Assembly: GCA_913774625.1 (NCBI GenBank)
Contig: CAJYHL010000051.1
Span: 124,001-188,000, forward strand
Source of the DNA: an uncultured Acidovorax sp.
Lineage (GTDB): Bacteria; Pseudomonadota; Gammaproteobacteria; Burkholderiales; Burkholderiaceae_C
Reading direction: 5' to 3'
Length of the DNA stretch: 64,000 bases
Positions 35,201 through 48,060 of the stretch are shown here, piece by piece; the first letter of the stretch is position 1; the number at the start of each line of letters is the position of its first letter. The translations under genes were made by a program, and so were the position numbers. A model generated the notes under the pieces. It worked only from the letters and a program-made list of their open reading frames with translations. It had not been told where the DNA came from and did no database searches.

Positions 35201-36784
35201 ATGTCACTTCACAATGCCCGTCTTTCCCTGCGCCTGGCCCTGGCCTTCGGCGCGGTCTGCCTGGTCATGTCGCTGGCGTCCGCCGTCGGCGCGTGGCGGC
35301 TCATGAACCTGCAGGATCTCGCCGACGACCTGGGCGGCCCCTCCGCAGAGCGGGCGCTGCTGGCGCAGGAGCTCGAAGCCATCGTGGTGCTGAGCGCGGC
35401 GCGGGCGGAGTCGCTGCTGGAGGTGGACAACCCGGCCTATGCCGCGCGGGTCGATGCCGACCGCAAGATCACCTCCGCGCGTTCCACCGAGGTGCGCAAG
35501 CGCCTGGAGGCGCTGGCCTACGACGACGAGTCGCGCCGCCTCTTCGCCGCCATCGACGAAGCCGGCAACGGCTTCCGCGCGGCGCGCGATGCGCTGGTCA
35601 AGCGCCGCCAGGCCGGCGAGGCGCTGCCGCCCGATGCCGTGGGCCAGCAGCTGCGCCCGGCGGCCGACCGCTATGCCGCTGCCGTGAACGCCATGGCCGC
35701 CTACCAGCGCAAGCGCGTGGCCGAGGACCGCGAAGCCGCCGGCGCCAGCGAACGCCAGGGCATCGTGCTGCTGGGTGCGGGCGTGGCGCTGGGGCTGGGG
35801 CTGAGCCTCGTCTGCGCCGTGCTGCTGTCGCGCTCGCTGCTGCGCCCGCTGGCGCAGGCATCGGACGTGGCCGACCGCATCGCCGAGGGCGACCTGACCG
35901 CCGACGTGCCGCCGCCCGTGCCGGGCAACCGCGACGAGGTGCGCGCGCTGCTGGGCCGCCTGGCCGACATGCAGGCGCGGCTGGCCGGGCTGGTCGTGGG
36001 CATGCGCGAGGCCAGTGCCTCGGTGGCGGGCGCGAGTTCGGAGATCGCGGCCGGCAACTCCGACCTGTCCGCGCGTACCGAGCACACGGCCTCCAACCTG
36101 GAAGAGATCGCCGCCAGCATGGAAGAGCTGCTGGCCACCGTGCGCCAGAGCGCCGATGCCTCCCACCAGGCCAGCGGCCTGGCGGCCTCGGCCAGCGACG
36201 TGGCGCAGCGCGGGCGCGATGCGGTCGAGCGCGTGGTGGGCACCATGAACGGCATCGCCCAGTCCTCGCGCAAGATCGCCGACATCACCAGCGTGATCGA
36301 CGGCATCGCTTTCCAGACCAACATCCTGGCGCTGAACGCGGCGGTGGAAGCGGCCCGTGCCGGCGAGCAGGGCCGGGGCTTCGCCGTGGTGGCGGGCGAG
36401 GTGCGCAGCCTGGCGCAGCGCAGCGCCACGGCGGCCAAGGAGATCGGCGCGCTGATCGCCGACAGCGTGCGCCAGGTGGGCGAGGGCACCGAGCTGGCCG
36501 ATGCGGCCGGCGGCACCATGGGCGAGATCGTGCAGTCGGTGCAGCAGGTGGCGGCCATCATCGGGGAATTGAGCACGTCGGCGCGCCAGCAGAGCGCTGG
36601 CCTGGGCCAGGTGGGCGAGGCCGTGAACCAGCTGGACCAGATGACCCAGCAGAACGCTGCGCTGGTCGAGGAATCCTCGGCCGCGGCCCAGGGCCTGCGC
36701 GCGCAGGCGCAGCAGCTGGCCGACCTGGTGGCGGCCTTCCGGCTGCCGCCGCCGGCTGGCGGCACGCCGCCCGCGCTGCGCTGA
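35201..36784 (+). CDS. Methyl-accepting chemotaxis protein
   Basis: 527 residues. Membrane helices at ~13-33 and ~187-208 bracket a four-helix-bundle periplasmic sensor (~35-185, MCP_signal-type 4HB). HAMP follows, then the methylation and signalling helices with the invariant tip [31 protein letters not shown]. The C-terminus ends [12 protein letters not shown] and lacks an NWETF-type tether. The ATG at 35201 is chosen because it puts the first membrane helix at the N-terminus. It is separated from the Bug gene by 188 bp; the ligand is unknown. Confidence 0.92.
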   Translation: MSLHNARLSLRLALAFGAVCLVMSLASAVGAWRLMNLQDLADDLGGPSAERALLAQELEAIVVLSAARAESLLEVDNPAYAARVDADRKITSARSTEVRKRLEALAYDDESRRLFAAIDEAGNGFRAARDALVKRRQAGEALPPDAVGQQLRPAADRYAAAVNAMAAYQRKRVAEDREAAGASERQGIVLLGAGVALGLGLSLVCAVLLSRSLLRPLAQASDVADRIAEGDLTADVPPPVPGNRDEVRALLGRLADMQARLAGLVVGMREASASVAGASSEIAAGNSDLSARTEHTASNLEEIAASMEELLATVRQSADASHQASGLAASASDVAQRGRDAVERVVGTMNGIAQSSRKIADITSVIDGIAFQTNILALNAAVEAARAGEQGRGFAVVAGEVRSLAQRSATAAKEIGALIADSVRQVGEGTELADAAGGTMGEIVQSVQQVAAIIGELSTSARQQSAGLGQVGEAVNQLDQMTQQNAALVEESSAAAQGLRAQAQQLADLVAAFRLPPPAGGTPPALR

Positions 36785-36967
36785 CGCGCAACTGCGCCTA
36801 ACCCGGCGCCAGCCCCGCTCCGGCCGGAGGGCGGTTTCGCTCCATCTTTGCCTCGGCTTTACACGCCCGGGGTGCGCGGCGGGCGTCCCCCTGCCGTTGA
36901 ATACGCACTTCTCCCTTGCTCTCTCTTTATTGCTTTCTTCCTTCCAACGATGACTGGAGTGTCCGCC

Positions 36968-37333
36968 ATGCCTTCCAACCACCCTGTCGCCCGCATCCGC
37001 CGTGCGGGGGCGCTCACCCTGCTGGCGGCCGCCGCTGCCGCCGCGCTGTCCGGCTGCGTGGTGGCCCCGCCGCGCCAGGTGGTGGTGGAGCCGGGCCCTG
37101 TCGTGGTCGCGCCGATGGCGCCCCCTGCGCCCTATGTGGAAACGGTCACCGTGGCGCCCTCGCCCGTCCACGTGTGGGTAGGCGGCTTCTGGGAATGGGG
37201 CGGCGGGCGCTACGTGTGGCGCCCCGGCCACTGGGCCGCGCCGCCGCGGCCGGGCTGGACCTGGGTGCCCCAGCGCTGGGAGCCGGGCCCGGGCGGCTGG
37301 CACATGCGCCCCGGCCACTGGGGCTATCGCTGA
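36968..37333 (+). CDS. YXWGXW-repeat lipoprotein
   Basis: 121 residues. Signal and lipobox LSGC (AAALSGCVVAP), a Val/Pro-rich stretch, then aromatic repeats FWEWGGGRYVWRPGHW and GWTWVPQRWEP/WHMRPGHW, the YXWGXW pattern of a beta- and gammaproteobacterial outer-membrane lipoprotein family. GGAG 8 nt before the ATG at 36968 supports this start over 36950. Function unknown. It converges and overlaps by 10 bp with the TetR gene. Confidence 0.85.
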   Translation: MPSNHPVARIRRAGALTLLAAAAAAALSGCVVAPPRQVVVEPGPVVVAPMAPPAPYVETVTVAPSPVHVWVGGFWEWGGGRYVWRPGHWAAPPRPGWTWVPQRWEPGPGGWHMRPGHWGYR

Positions 37334-38112
37334 TCCTGACTGGCTGAGGGCGGGACCGCGTCCGCCCTGCGCCGCCGGCTCCGGGCGGGGGGCTGGGGCG
37401 TTTGCTGCGCTGAGCCGGGCTCCAGCCCCTTGAGGATCAGGTGGCAGATCAGTTCCTCCGCCCGGGCATAGTCGCTCTCGGTCAGCGCGGGCTGGCCCAG
37501 CAGCAGGGCGAACTGGGTCTGCTGGTCGGCATAGGCTTGGGTGACCGACCAGATGATGAACATCAGGTGCGTGAAGTCCACGGGCGCGATGCGGCCTTCG
37601 CCGGCCCAGCGCTGGAAGGTCTGCACGTCCTTCTTCAGCACCGGGCCCACGCGCTCGGCGATCACGCCGGCATAGCGGGGGGCGCCGGCGATCACTTCCT
37701 TGGCGAAGACCTTGGCCGCGTTGGGCCGCTCCAGCGAAGAGCGCAGCTTGGCGCGGATGTAGTTGCGCAGCGCCTGCTGCGGGTCGTCGCCGTGCGACAT
37801 CTCCTCCATGCCCGACAGCCACTGGTTGAGCACGTCGTCGAGCACGCGCAGGTAGAGCGCCTCCTTGCTCGGGAAGTAGTACAGCAGGTTGTGGCGGCTG
37901 ATGTTCACGGCCGCCGCGATGCTCTCCAGCGATGCGCCCTCGAAGCCGAACTGCGCGAACTGGCTCTCGGCTTCCGTGAGGATGGTGCGTTCCTTGTTCA
38001 GCCGCGACGCCGTGGGCGGGCGCGCGGGCGGGAGCGTGGGGGGCTCGCTGTCGTCTGTGGCGGTGCGCCCGCGCACAGGCGCGGGGCGGGTGGGCGGGGG
38101 AATTCGTCGCAT
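37324..38112 (-). CDS. TetR-family regulator, RutR-like
   Basis: 262 residues. A ~35-residue Pro/Arg-rich N-terminal extension precedes the TetR HTH (TILTEAESQFAQFGFEGASLESIAAAVNISRHNLLYYFPSKEAL). The C-terminal domain (AKVFAKEVIAGAPRYAGVIAERV) resembles RutR, the E. coli uracil-sensing repressor of pyrimidine catabolism. It diverges from a pyrimidine degradation operon, with two operator-like repeats in between that resemble the RutR box. A good candidate for the pathway repressor. Confidence 0.88.
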   Translation of the reverse strand: MRRIPPPTRPAPVRGRTATDDSEPPTLPPARPPTASRLNKERTILTEAESQFAQFGFEGASLESIAAAVNISRHNLLYYFPSKEALYLRVLDDVLNQWLSGMEEMSHGDDPQQALRNYIRAKLRSSLERPNAAKVFAKEVIAGAPRYAGVIAERVGPVLKKDVQTFQRWAGEGRIAPVDFTHLMFIIWSVTQAYADQQTQFALLLGQPALTESDYARAEELICHLILKGLEPGSAQQTPQPPARSRRRRADAVPPSASQDQR

Positions 38113-38171
38113 TGCACCATTGTGGGATGAATGCGGGCGCTTGAAGCTGGCACGCGGCTTGCAGTTGGGTT

Positions 38172-38205
38172 TTTACCGATTGGTAAATTTTTACTGGTTG
38201 GTAAA
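38172..38205. promoter_or_regulatory. Two tandem RutR-like operators, 18 bp apart
   Basis: TTTACCGATTGGTAAA (38172-38187) and TTTACTGGTTGGTAAA (38190-38205), two 16-bp dyads on an 18-bp period, the second with weaker inner symmetry. They resemble the E. coli RutR box (TTGACCANNTGGTCAA). They lie 60 bp from the TetR start and ~234 bp before preT. The remainder of the 326-bp gap (38113-38438) shows no credible gene; the small ORF at 38131-38415 lacks coding character. Confidence 0.7.
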
Positions 38206-38438
38206 TTGATCAACAGGCAGGGCGACGGCATCGCCGATGACACCTGCCAGCACCCCGTGAGGCCCCCGATGAAATCTCCGCTGTCCGCACCACCGTGCGC
38301 CGGGTTCGTTGCCCGCGCATGCGTCCTTTCCCGGGCCTGGCCCGGCCGGCCGGTCTCCGTCCCGTCAGCGTGCAGCGGCGCAGGTCGCCGCGGCGCTCCC
38401 ATTTCCCTCGACTGACCCCTTCCCGCCGGAGGACCCCC

Positions 38439-39794
38439 ATGGAACCGACCGCAAGCCGCGCCTGCGGCGTGCATGCCGCACGCCTGAACCTGGCCGATTA
38501 CGCCGTGAACTTCGGCGACGCGCATCCGCCGCTCACCCGCGCCCAGGCGCTGATCGAGGCCGAGCGCTGCTACTACTGCCACGACGCGCCCTGCGCCACG
38601 GCCTGCCCCACGGGCATCGACATTCCCTCCTTCATCCACCGCATCGCACAGGGCAACGAGCGCGGCGCGGCGCGCGCCATCCTCGAAGCCAACCCGCTGG
38701 GCGGCATGTGCGCCCGCGTCTGCCCGACCGAAGTGCTGTGCGAGCAGGCCTGCGTGCGCAATGCCAACGAGGACAAGCCGGTGGAGATCGGCGCGCTGCA
38801 GCGCCACGCCACCGATGCCTACTTCGCCGCCCCCGGCGCGCCGCTCTTCACCCGCGCCGCCCCCACCGGCCGGCGCGTGGCCGTGGTGGGCGCCGGGCCT
38901 GCGGGGCTGGCCTGCGCCCATGGCCTGGCGCTGCGCGGGCACGACGTGGTGCTGTTCGAGGCCCGGCCCAAGCTGGGCGGCCTCAACGAATACGGCCTGG
39001 CCAGCTACAAGACCGCGGGCGGCTTCGCGCAGAAGGAGGTGGCGTGGCTGCTGTCGGTGGGCGGCATCGAGGTGCGCTGCCAGCAGCAGCTGGGGCGCGA
39101 CATCACCGTCGATGGCCTGCTGGAGGCCTACGACGCCGTTTTCCTGGGCCTGGGCCTGGCCGGCGTGAACGCCCTGGGCATCGCCGAGCCGCAGGCCGCC
39201 GGCCTGCGCAATGCGGTGGACTTCATCGCCGACATCCGCCAGGCCGCCGATCTGTCGGCCGTGCCGGTGGGCCGGCGCGTGGTGGTGATCGGCGGCGGCA
39301 TGACGGCGGTCGATGCCGCCGTGCAGGCCCGCAAGCTGGGCGCGGAAGAGGTCAGCATCGTCTACCGCCGGGGGGCGGAAAGCATGTCGGCGTCGCAGGT
39401 GGAGCAGCGCTGGGCCCAGACCAACGGCGTGGCCCTGCGCCACTGGGCCGCGCCCAAGGAACTGCTGTGCGAGGCCGGCGCCGTGCGCGGCATGCGCTTC
39501 GCCGCCACGGCGGCGGCCGAGGGCGGGCGGCTGGTGGAGACGGGCGAGAGCTTCACGCTGGAGGCCGACATGGTGCTCAAGGCCATCGGCCAGAGCTACC
39601 TGCCTGCATACGCCGGCCCGTCCATCGCGCTGCAGGCCGGCCGCATCGCCACCGACGAAGAAGGCCGCACCAGCGTGCCCCGCGTCTGGGCCGGCGGCGA
39701 CTGCCGTGCCGGCGGGCGCGACCTGACCGTGGAGGCCGTGGAGCACGGCAAGGTCGCCGCCGCCTCCATCCACGCAGCGCTGCAGGCGGGCTGA
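38439..39794 (+). CDS. preT: NAD-dependent dihydropyrimidine dehydrogenase, subunit PreT
   Basis: 451 residues. N-terminal Fe-S region (CYYCHDAPCATACPTGIDIPSF and CARVCPTEVLCEQACVR), FAD site VVGAGPAGLACAHGLALRG (~148) and NAD(P) site VIGGGMTAVDAAVQARKLG (~285). PreT is the electron-input subunit that oxidises NADH and passes electrons to PreA for reduction of uracil or thymine. The ATG at 38439 has GGAGG upstream. The preA gene follows at 58 bp. Confidence 0.93.
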   Translation: MEPTASRACGVHAARLNLADYAVNFGDAHPPLTRAQALIEAERCYYCHDAPCATACPTGIDIPSFIHRIAQGNERGAARAILEANPLGGMCARVCPTEVLCEQACVRNANEDKPVEIGALQRHATDAYFAAPGAPLFTRAAPTGRRVAVVGAGPAGLACAHGLALRGHDVVLFEARPKLGGLNEYGLASYKTAGGFAQKEVAWLLSVGGIEVRCQQQLGRDITVDGLLEAYDAVFLGLGLAGVNALGIAEPQAAGLRNAVDFIADIRQAADLSAVPVGRRVVVIGGGMTAVDAAVQARKLGAEEVSIVYRRGAESMSASQVEQRWAQTNGVALRHWAAPKELLCEAGAVRGMRFAATAAAEGGRLVETGESFTLEADMVLKAIGQSYLPAYAGPSIALQAGRIATDEEGRTSVPRVWAGGDCRAGGRDLTVEAVEHGKVAAASIHAALQAG

Positions 39795-39852
39795 GCCTGC
39801 CTCATCACGCCCCATCCAAGCCCCAAGCACAGAACACAGACAGGAGCCGCAC

Positions 39853-41160
39853 ATGGCCGACATCCGCAGCGAATTCCTGGGCATCCGCAGCCCCAACCCC
39901 TTCTGGCTGGCCTCCGCGCCGCCCACTGACAAGGAGATCAACGTCACCCGCGCCTTCGAGGCCGGCTGGGGCGGCGTGGTCTGGAAGACCCTGGGCGAAG
40001 ACCCGCACGTGGTTAACGTGAACGGCCCGCGCTATTCCACGCTCATGTCGCAGGACCGGCGCGTGATCGGCCTGAACAACATCGAGCTCATCACCGACCG
40101 GCCGCTGGCCGTGAACCTGGAGGAGATCCGCCGCGTCAAGCGCGCCTGGCCCGACCGCGCCATGATCGTCTCGCTGATGGTGCCCTGCGTGGAGGAGAGC
40201 TGGAAGCGCATCCTGCCCATGGTGGAAGACACGGGCGCCGACGGCATCGAGCTGAACTTCGGTTGCCCGCACGGCATGAGCGAGCGCGGCATGGGCGCGG
40301 CCGTGGGCCAGGTGCCCGAATACATCCAGATGGTCACGCAGTGGTGCAAGCAGTACAGCCACCTGCCGGTGATCGTGAAGCTCACGCCCAACATCACCGA
40401 CGTGCGCCAGCCGGCGCGCGCGGCCAAGGCCGGCGGGGCCGACGCGGTCTCGCTCATCAACACCATCAACTCCATCATGGGCGTGGACCTGGAGCGCATG
40501 GCCATGAGCCCCCATACCGGCGGCTGGGGCTCGCACGGCGGCTACTGCGGCCCGGCCGTCAAGCCCATCGCGCTGAACATGGTGGCCGAGATCGCGCGCG
40601 ACGCGCAGACCGCCGGCCTGCCCATCAGCGGCATCGGCGGCGTGACCACCTGGCGCGACGCGGCCGAATACATCGCGCTGGGCTGCGGCACGGTGCAGGT
40701 CTGCACGGCGGCCATGGTCTATGGCTTCAAGATCGTGCAGGACCTGTGCGACGGCCTCGCCAACTTCATGGACGCGCACGGCTACGAGCGCATCGACGAT
40801 TTCCGCGGCCAGGCCGTGCCCACCGTCAAGGACTGGAAGCAGCTGGACCTCAACCACATCGAGAAGGCCGTCATCGACCAGGACGCCTGCATCGGCTGCG
40901 GCCGCTGCCACGTGGTGTGCGAAGACACCTCGCACCAGGCCATCACCTTCGACAAGCAGGGCGGCGTGCGCCGCTTCGAGGTGAACGAGGCCGAATGCGT
41001 GGGCTGCAACCTGTGCGCCTCGATCTGCCCGGTGCCCGACTGCATCAGCATGCGCAGCCTGGCGCCCGGCGAGGTCGATGCGCGCACGGGCAAGGTGGTG
41101 ACCGGGGAATACGCCAACTGGACCACGCATCCCAACAACCCGCAACGCGTGCCGGCCTGA
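39853..41160 (+). CDS. preA: NAD-dependent dihydropyrimidine dehydrogenase, subunit PreA
   Basis: 435 residues. FMN-binding dihydroorotate-dehydrogenase-like barrel (GIRSPNPFWLASAPPTDKEINVTRAFEAGWGGVVWKTLG; NFGCPHGMSERGMGA; GIGGVTTWRDAAEYI) followed by two C-terminal [4Fe-4S] motifs, CIGCGRCHVVC and CVGCNLCASICPVPDC. Catalyses reduction of uracil and thymine to their dihydro forms with PreT. AGGAG lies just before the start. Confidence 0.95.
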   Translation: MADIRSEFLGIRSPNPFWLASAPPTDKEINVTRAFEAGWGGVVWKTLGEDPHVVNVNGPRYSTLMSQDRRVIGLNNIELITDRPLAVNLEEIRRVKRAWPDRAMIVSLMVPCVEESWKRILPMVEDTGADGIELNFGCPHGMSERGMGAAVGQVPEYIQMVTQWCKQYSHLPVIVKLTPNITDVRQPARAAKAGGADAVSLINTINSIMGVDLERMAMSPHTGGWGSHGGYCGPAVKPIALNMVAEIARDAQTAGLPISGIGGVTTWRDAAEYIALGCGTVQVCTAAMVYGFKIVQDLCDGLANFMDAHGYERIDDFRGQAVPTVKDWKQLDLNHIEKAVIDQDACIGCGRCHVVCEDTSHQAITFDKQGGVRRFEVNEAECVGCNLCASICPVPDCISMRSLAPGEVDARTGKVVTGEYANWTTHPNNPQRVPA

Positions 41161-41224
41161 GCCTTGCTTGTCTGCCATGCGTTCCTTCCTGCCCCTGCGT
41201 CTGCAACGTTGAGGAGAGCTTTCC

Positions 41225-44216
<2,992 letters not shown>

Positions 44217-44263
44217 CCGGCGGGCCTCGCCCATCCCCCATTTCCCAGACTCCGGAGAACACC

Positions 44264-45529
44264 ATGGACACCAAAGTGAAGACCGACATCGGCCACCTGC
44301 GCATCGACGGCCAGCGCCTCTGGGATTCGCTCATGGAGCTGGCGCAGATCGGCGCCACGCCCAAGGGCGGCGTCTGCCGCCTCACGCTGACCGACCTGGA
44401 CAAGCAGGGCCGCGACCTGGTCACCGGCTGGGCGCGCGAGGCGGGCATGTCCGTCACCATCGACAAGATCGGCAACGTCTTCATGCGCCGCCCGGGCCGC
44501 GACGACAGCCTGCCGCCCATCATGACCGGCAGCCACATCGACACCCAGCCCACGGGCGGCAAGTTCGACGGCAACTACGGCGTGCTGGCGGGCATCGAGG
44601 TGGTGCGCACGCTCAACGATCACGGCATCGAGACCGAGGCGCCCATCGAGGTCGCCTTCTGGACCAACGAGGAAGGCAGCCGCTTCGTGCCGGTGATGAT
44701 GGGCTCGGGCGTCTTCGCCAAGGCCTTCACGCTGGAGCATGCCTATGCCGCCACGGACACCGAGGGCAAGACCGTCAAGGGCGAGCTGGAGCGCATCGGC
44801 TACGTCGGCGAGCAGGAGCCGGGCGACCATCCCATCGGCGCGTATTTCGAGACGCACATCGAGCAGGGCCCGGTGCTGGAAGACAACGACAAGACCATCG
44901 GCGTGGTGAGCGGCGTGCTGGGCATCCGCTGGTTCGACTGCACCGTGACGGGCATGGAGGCCCATGCCGGTCCCACGCCCATGGCCCTCCGCAAGGACGC
45001 CATGCTGGCCGCCACCCGCATCATGCAGGACGTGGTCGCCGCCGCCCATCGCCACCCGCCGCACGGCCGGGGCACGGTGGGCATGGTGCAGGTCTTCCCC
45101 AACAGCCGCAACGTCATTCCCGGCCGCGTCAAGTTCAGCATCGACCTGCGCAACAGCACGGATGAACTGGTCGATGCGATGGCCGCCGAGGTCAAGGCCC
45201 TGGCAGACCAGGTGGCCAGGGAGCACGGCGTGCAGGTGCAGATCGACCTCGTCTCCAGCTATCCCGCGCAGCAGTTCCATGCCGAGTGCGTGGAGGCCGT
45301 GGGCCGCGCCGCCGCCAGCCTGGGCTACAGCCACATGCCTGCCGTGTCGGGGGCCGGGCACGACGCGGTGTACATGGCCAAGCTGGCCCCGGCGGGGATG
45401 ATCTTCATCCCCTGCAAGGACGGCATCAGCCACAACGAGATCGAGGACGCCCAGCCCGCGCACATCGAGGCCGGCTGCAACGTGCTGCTGCACGCCATGC
45501 TGGAGCGGGCCGGGGTGGCCGCCGGCTGA
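44264..45529 (+). CDS. M20-family amidohydrolase, beta-ureidopropionase type (HyuC/AmaB-like)
   Basis: 421 residues. Metal site MTGSHIDTQPTGGKFDGNYG (~87), NEEGSRF (Glu pair, ~131), FETHIEQGPVLE (~198) and the C-terminal SGAGHDAVYMAKLAPAGMIFIPCKDGISHNEIE. These are hallmarks of N-carbamoyl-amino-acid amidohydrolases and allantoate hydrolases. In this operon the likely reaction is N-carbamoyl-beta-alanine to beta-alanine, CO2 and ammonia, completing reductive pyrimidine breakdown. Confidence 0.93.
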   Translation: MDTKVKTDIGHLRIDGQRLWDSLMELAQIGATPKGGVCRLTLTDLDKQGRDLVTGWAREAGMSVTIDKIGNVFMRRPGRDDSLPPIMTGSHIDTQPTGGKFDGNYGVLAGIEVVRTLNDHGIETEAPIEVAFWTNEEGSRFVPVMMGSGVFAKAFTLEHAYAATDTEGKTVKGELERIGYVGEQEPGDHPIGAYFETHIEQGPVLEDNDKTIGVVSGVLGIRWFDCTVTGMEAHAGPTPMALRKDAMLAATRIMQDVVAAAHRHPPHGRGTVGMVQVFPNSRNVIPGRVKFSIDLRNSTDELVDAMAAEVKALADQVAREHGVQVQIDLVSSYPAQQFHAECVEAVGRAAASLGYSHMPAVSGAGHDAVYMAKLAPAGMIFIPCKDGISHNEIEDAQPAHIEAGCNVLLHAMLERAGVAAG

Positions 45530-45563
45530 AAACCGGGGTGGGACGAGGCGCGCGGGGGCCGGA

Positions 45564-46145
45564 TCAGTGCGGAGCGGCGCTGCGCCAGGTCAGCAGCCGG
45601 AAGGGCAGCAACAGCAGCACGCCCACGGCCAGCTTCACGCCCAGGTCGCCCAGCGCCCAGGTGATCCACGGATCGCCCGAGCCCGCGAAGGCGATGCCCC
45701 AGAACACGGCGGTGTCGAGCGCTGCGGCCAGCACCGTGGCCAGCAGCGGCGCGCGCCACCAGGTGCCCTGGCGCAGCCGGTGGAAGATGCTGATGTCCAG
45801 GCACTGCGACACGATGAAGGCCGTGCCCGAAGCGATGGCGATGCGCGCGGGCGCCAGCGCCAGCGATGCCGCCACCGCGACAGCGAAGCCCACCCAGGCC
45901 ACGCGCCGCGCCGGCACCGGGCCGTGGCTGCGGTTGATGAGGTCGCTGACCAGGAAGGCCACGGGGTAGCTCAGCGCGCCCCAGGTCAGCCAGTCGTTGA
46001 TGGGGTACTGCACCAGGATGTTGGAGGCCAGCACCACGCAGGCCATGGCCAGCGCCGCGCCCGCGAAGCGCAGCAGCGAGGGGGGCGCGAAGGCCGCCGC
46101 CGTGTCTGCCGGCAGCGGCGTGGCAGCGGGCGTGTGCGCCGTCAT
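45564..46145 (-). CDS. VUT-family (YhhQ-like) queuosine-precursor transporter
   Basis: 193 residues with six predicted helices. Family motifs are ASNILVQYPINDWLTWGALSYPVAFLVSDLINRSHG near the N-terminus and IASGTAFIVSQCLDISIFHRLRQGTWWRAP. YhhQ of E. coli imports 7-cyano-7-deazaguanine/preQ1 for queuosine synthesis. The ATG overlaps the stop of the upstream FAD enzyme (ATGA). Confidence 0.85.
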   Translation of the reverse strand: MTAHTPAATPLPADTAAAFAPPSLLRFAGAALAMACVVLASNILVQYPINDWLTWGALSYPVAFLVSDLINRSHGPVPARRVAWVGFAVAVAASLALAPARIAIASGTAFIVSQCLDISIFHRLRQGTWWRAPLLATVLAAALDTAVFWGIAFAGSGDPWITWALGDLGVKLAVGVLLLLPFRLLTWRSAAPH

Positions 46146-47887
46146 GCTGCGGCTCCCAGGATGGCGCGGGCCACGGCCTCGCCCACCTTGATGCCGTCCA
46201 CCCCGGCCGAGAGGATGCCGCCCGCGTAGCTGGCGCCTTCGCCCGCCGGATAGAGGCCGGCGGTGTTCAGGCTCTGGAAGTCCTCGCCCCGGCCGATCTT
46301 GAGCGGGGAGGAGGTGCGCGTCTCCACCCCAGTCAGCACTGCGTCGTGCATGTCGTAGCCGCGGATCTTCCTGCCGAAGGCCGGCAGGGCCTCGCGCATG
46401 GCTTCGGTGGCATAGGCAGGCAGGGCCTCGTGCAGGTCCACCATCGTCACGCCGGGCTTGTAGGAAGGCTCCACGTTGCCCAGCTGCGTCGATGCGCGCC
46501 GCGCCAGGAAGTCGCCCACCAGCTGCGCCGGGGCGTTGTAGCTGCTGCCGCCCAGCAGGTAGGCGTTCGATTCCAGCTGCCGCTGCAGCACGATGCCGGC
46601 CAGCGGATGGGCCTGGCCCGCGGGCAGTTCCTCCACGCCGTGCGTGGCGCCCAGCGCCGCGGCGAAGGCCTCGGCATCGTGCGGGTAGTCGCTCGGGTCG
46701 ATGGCCACCACCATGCCGGCGTTGGCATTGCGCTCGTTGCGCGAATACTGGCTCATGCCGTTGGTGACCACGCGGCCGGGCTCGCTGGTGGCGGCCACCA
46801 CCGTGCCGCCCGGGCACATGCAGAAGCTGTAGACCGCCCGGCCGTTGGCGGCGTGGTGGACCAGCTTGTAGTCGGCCGCGCCCAGCAGCGGGTGGCCGGC
46901 GTGGCGGCCCCAGCGGGCGCGGTCGATCACGCTCTGCGGATGCTCGATGCGCACACCCACCGAGAAGGGCTTGGCCTCCATGTGGACGCCGCGTCCGTGC
47001 AGCATGGCGAAGGTGTCGCGCGAGCTGTGGCCCAGGGCCATCACCACATGGTCGGCGCGCAGCGTGTGCTGCTGGCCCGTGGCCTGGTCCAGCACCTGCA
47101 GGCCGCGCAGGTGGCGCTGGCCGGAGGCGTCGGCCTCGACCACCACGTCGGTCACGCGCTGCCCGAAGCGCACCTCGCCGCCCAGGGCGATGATCTGCTC
47201 GCGCAGCGTCTCCACCACCTTGACCAGCTTGAAGGTGCCGATGTGCGGATGCGCGGCGTAGAGGATCTCGGGCGGCGCGCCGGCCTGCACGAACTCCTCC
47301 ATCACCTTGCGGCCCAGGTGGCGCGGGTCCTTGATCTGGCTGTAGAGCTTGCCGTCGCTGAAGGTGCCGGCACCGCCTTCGCCGAACTGCACGTTCGATT
47401 CCGGCGTCAGCGTGCGCTTGCGCCACAGGCCCCAGGTGTCCTTGGTGCGCTCGCGCACCGGCTTGCCGCGCTCCAGCACGATGGGCCTGAAGCCCATCTG
47501 CGCCAGCACCAGCGCGGCGAAGATGCCGCAGGGCCCGAAGCCCACCACCACCGGGCGGTGCGCCAGCCCTTCGGGTGCGCGGCCTACGGGCTTCCAGGCC
47601 ATGTCGGGCGTGGGCTGCACGTGCGGGCGGCCGGCATGGCGCGCCAGCAGGGCGGGCTCCTGCGCCGGGTCGGCCAGCGCGATGTCGAGGATGTACACCG
47701 CCAGCAGGTCGGCCTTGCGCGCGTCGAAGCTGCGCTTGTGGACATGCAGGCGCGCGATGTCGGCGGCCGGCACGCCCAGGGCGGCGGCGGCCTGCTCGCG
47801 CAGCGCGGCTTCGGGATGGTTGTCGGCGTCGAGGGGGCCGGCGGGCAGGGCGGCCAGCGGCAGCTTGATTTCCGAGAGTCGGATCAT
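46142..47887 (-). CDS. FAD-dependent dehydrogenase of the COG2509 type
   Basis: 581 residues. An N-terminal ~90-residue domain (RLHVHKRSFDARKADLLAVYILDIAL) precedes a Rossmann FAD site VVVGFGPCGIFAALVLAQMGFRPIVLERG (~112). NVQFGEGGAGTFSDGKLYSQIKD and VYSFCMCPGGTVVAATSEPG are signature blocks of this uncharacterised family. The C-terminal GLYPAGEGASYAGGILSAGVDGI closes the FAD domain. Enzymatic reaction unknown. It shares an ATGA overlap with the transporter gene. Confidence 0.85.
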   Translation of the reverse strand: MIRLSEIKLPLAALPAGPLDADNHPEAALREQAAAALGVPAADIARLHVHKRSFDARKADLLAVYILDIALADPAQEPALLARHAGRPHVQPTPDMAWKPVGRAPEGLAHRPVVVGFGPCGIFAALVLAQMGFRPIVLERGKPVRERTKDTWGLWRKRTLTPESNVQFGEGGAGTFSDGKLYSQIKDPRHLGRKVMEEFVQAGAPPEILYAAHPHIGTFKLVKVVETLREQIIALGGEVRFGQRVTDVVVEADASGQRHLRGLQVLDQATGQQHTLRADHVVMALGHSSRDTFAMLHGRGVHMEAKPFSVGVRIEHPQSVIDRARWGRHAGHPLLGAADYKLVHHAANGRAVYSFCMCPGGTVVAATSEPGRVVTNGMSQYSRNERNANAGMVVAIDPSDYPHDAEAFAAALGATHGVEELPAGQAHPLAGIVLQRQLESNAYLLGGSSYNAPAQLVGDFLARRASTQLGNVEPSYKPGVTMVDLHEALPAYATEAMREALPAFGRKIRGYDMHDAVLTGVETRTSSPLKIGRGEDFQSLNTAGLYPAGEGASYAGGILSAGVDGIKVGEAVARAILGAAA

Positions 47888-48060
47888 GGCGTTCAGGCCC
47901 GTATCTATCGGGCGTGGGTCGTTTCGTGGGGGCGCAAATCATACGGCAGGCCGGTTTTTCTGGCGATGCACGGGCGCTTTGCCATGGCTTTGCAAGCGGT
48001 TCACAGGCGGCTTCCACAATGGCTGCGTTTGGCAGGGATGTTTCGAGAGGGAGATCGCAG

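Noticed and set aside
38131-38415. 94-residue ORF between the TetR gene and preT
   Set aside because: Overlaps the tandem operators, has Cys/Pro/Arg-rich composition and no ribosome site; treated as regulatory DNA.
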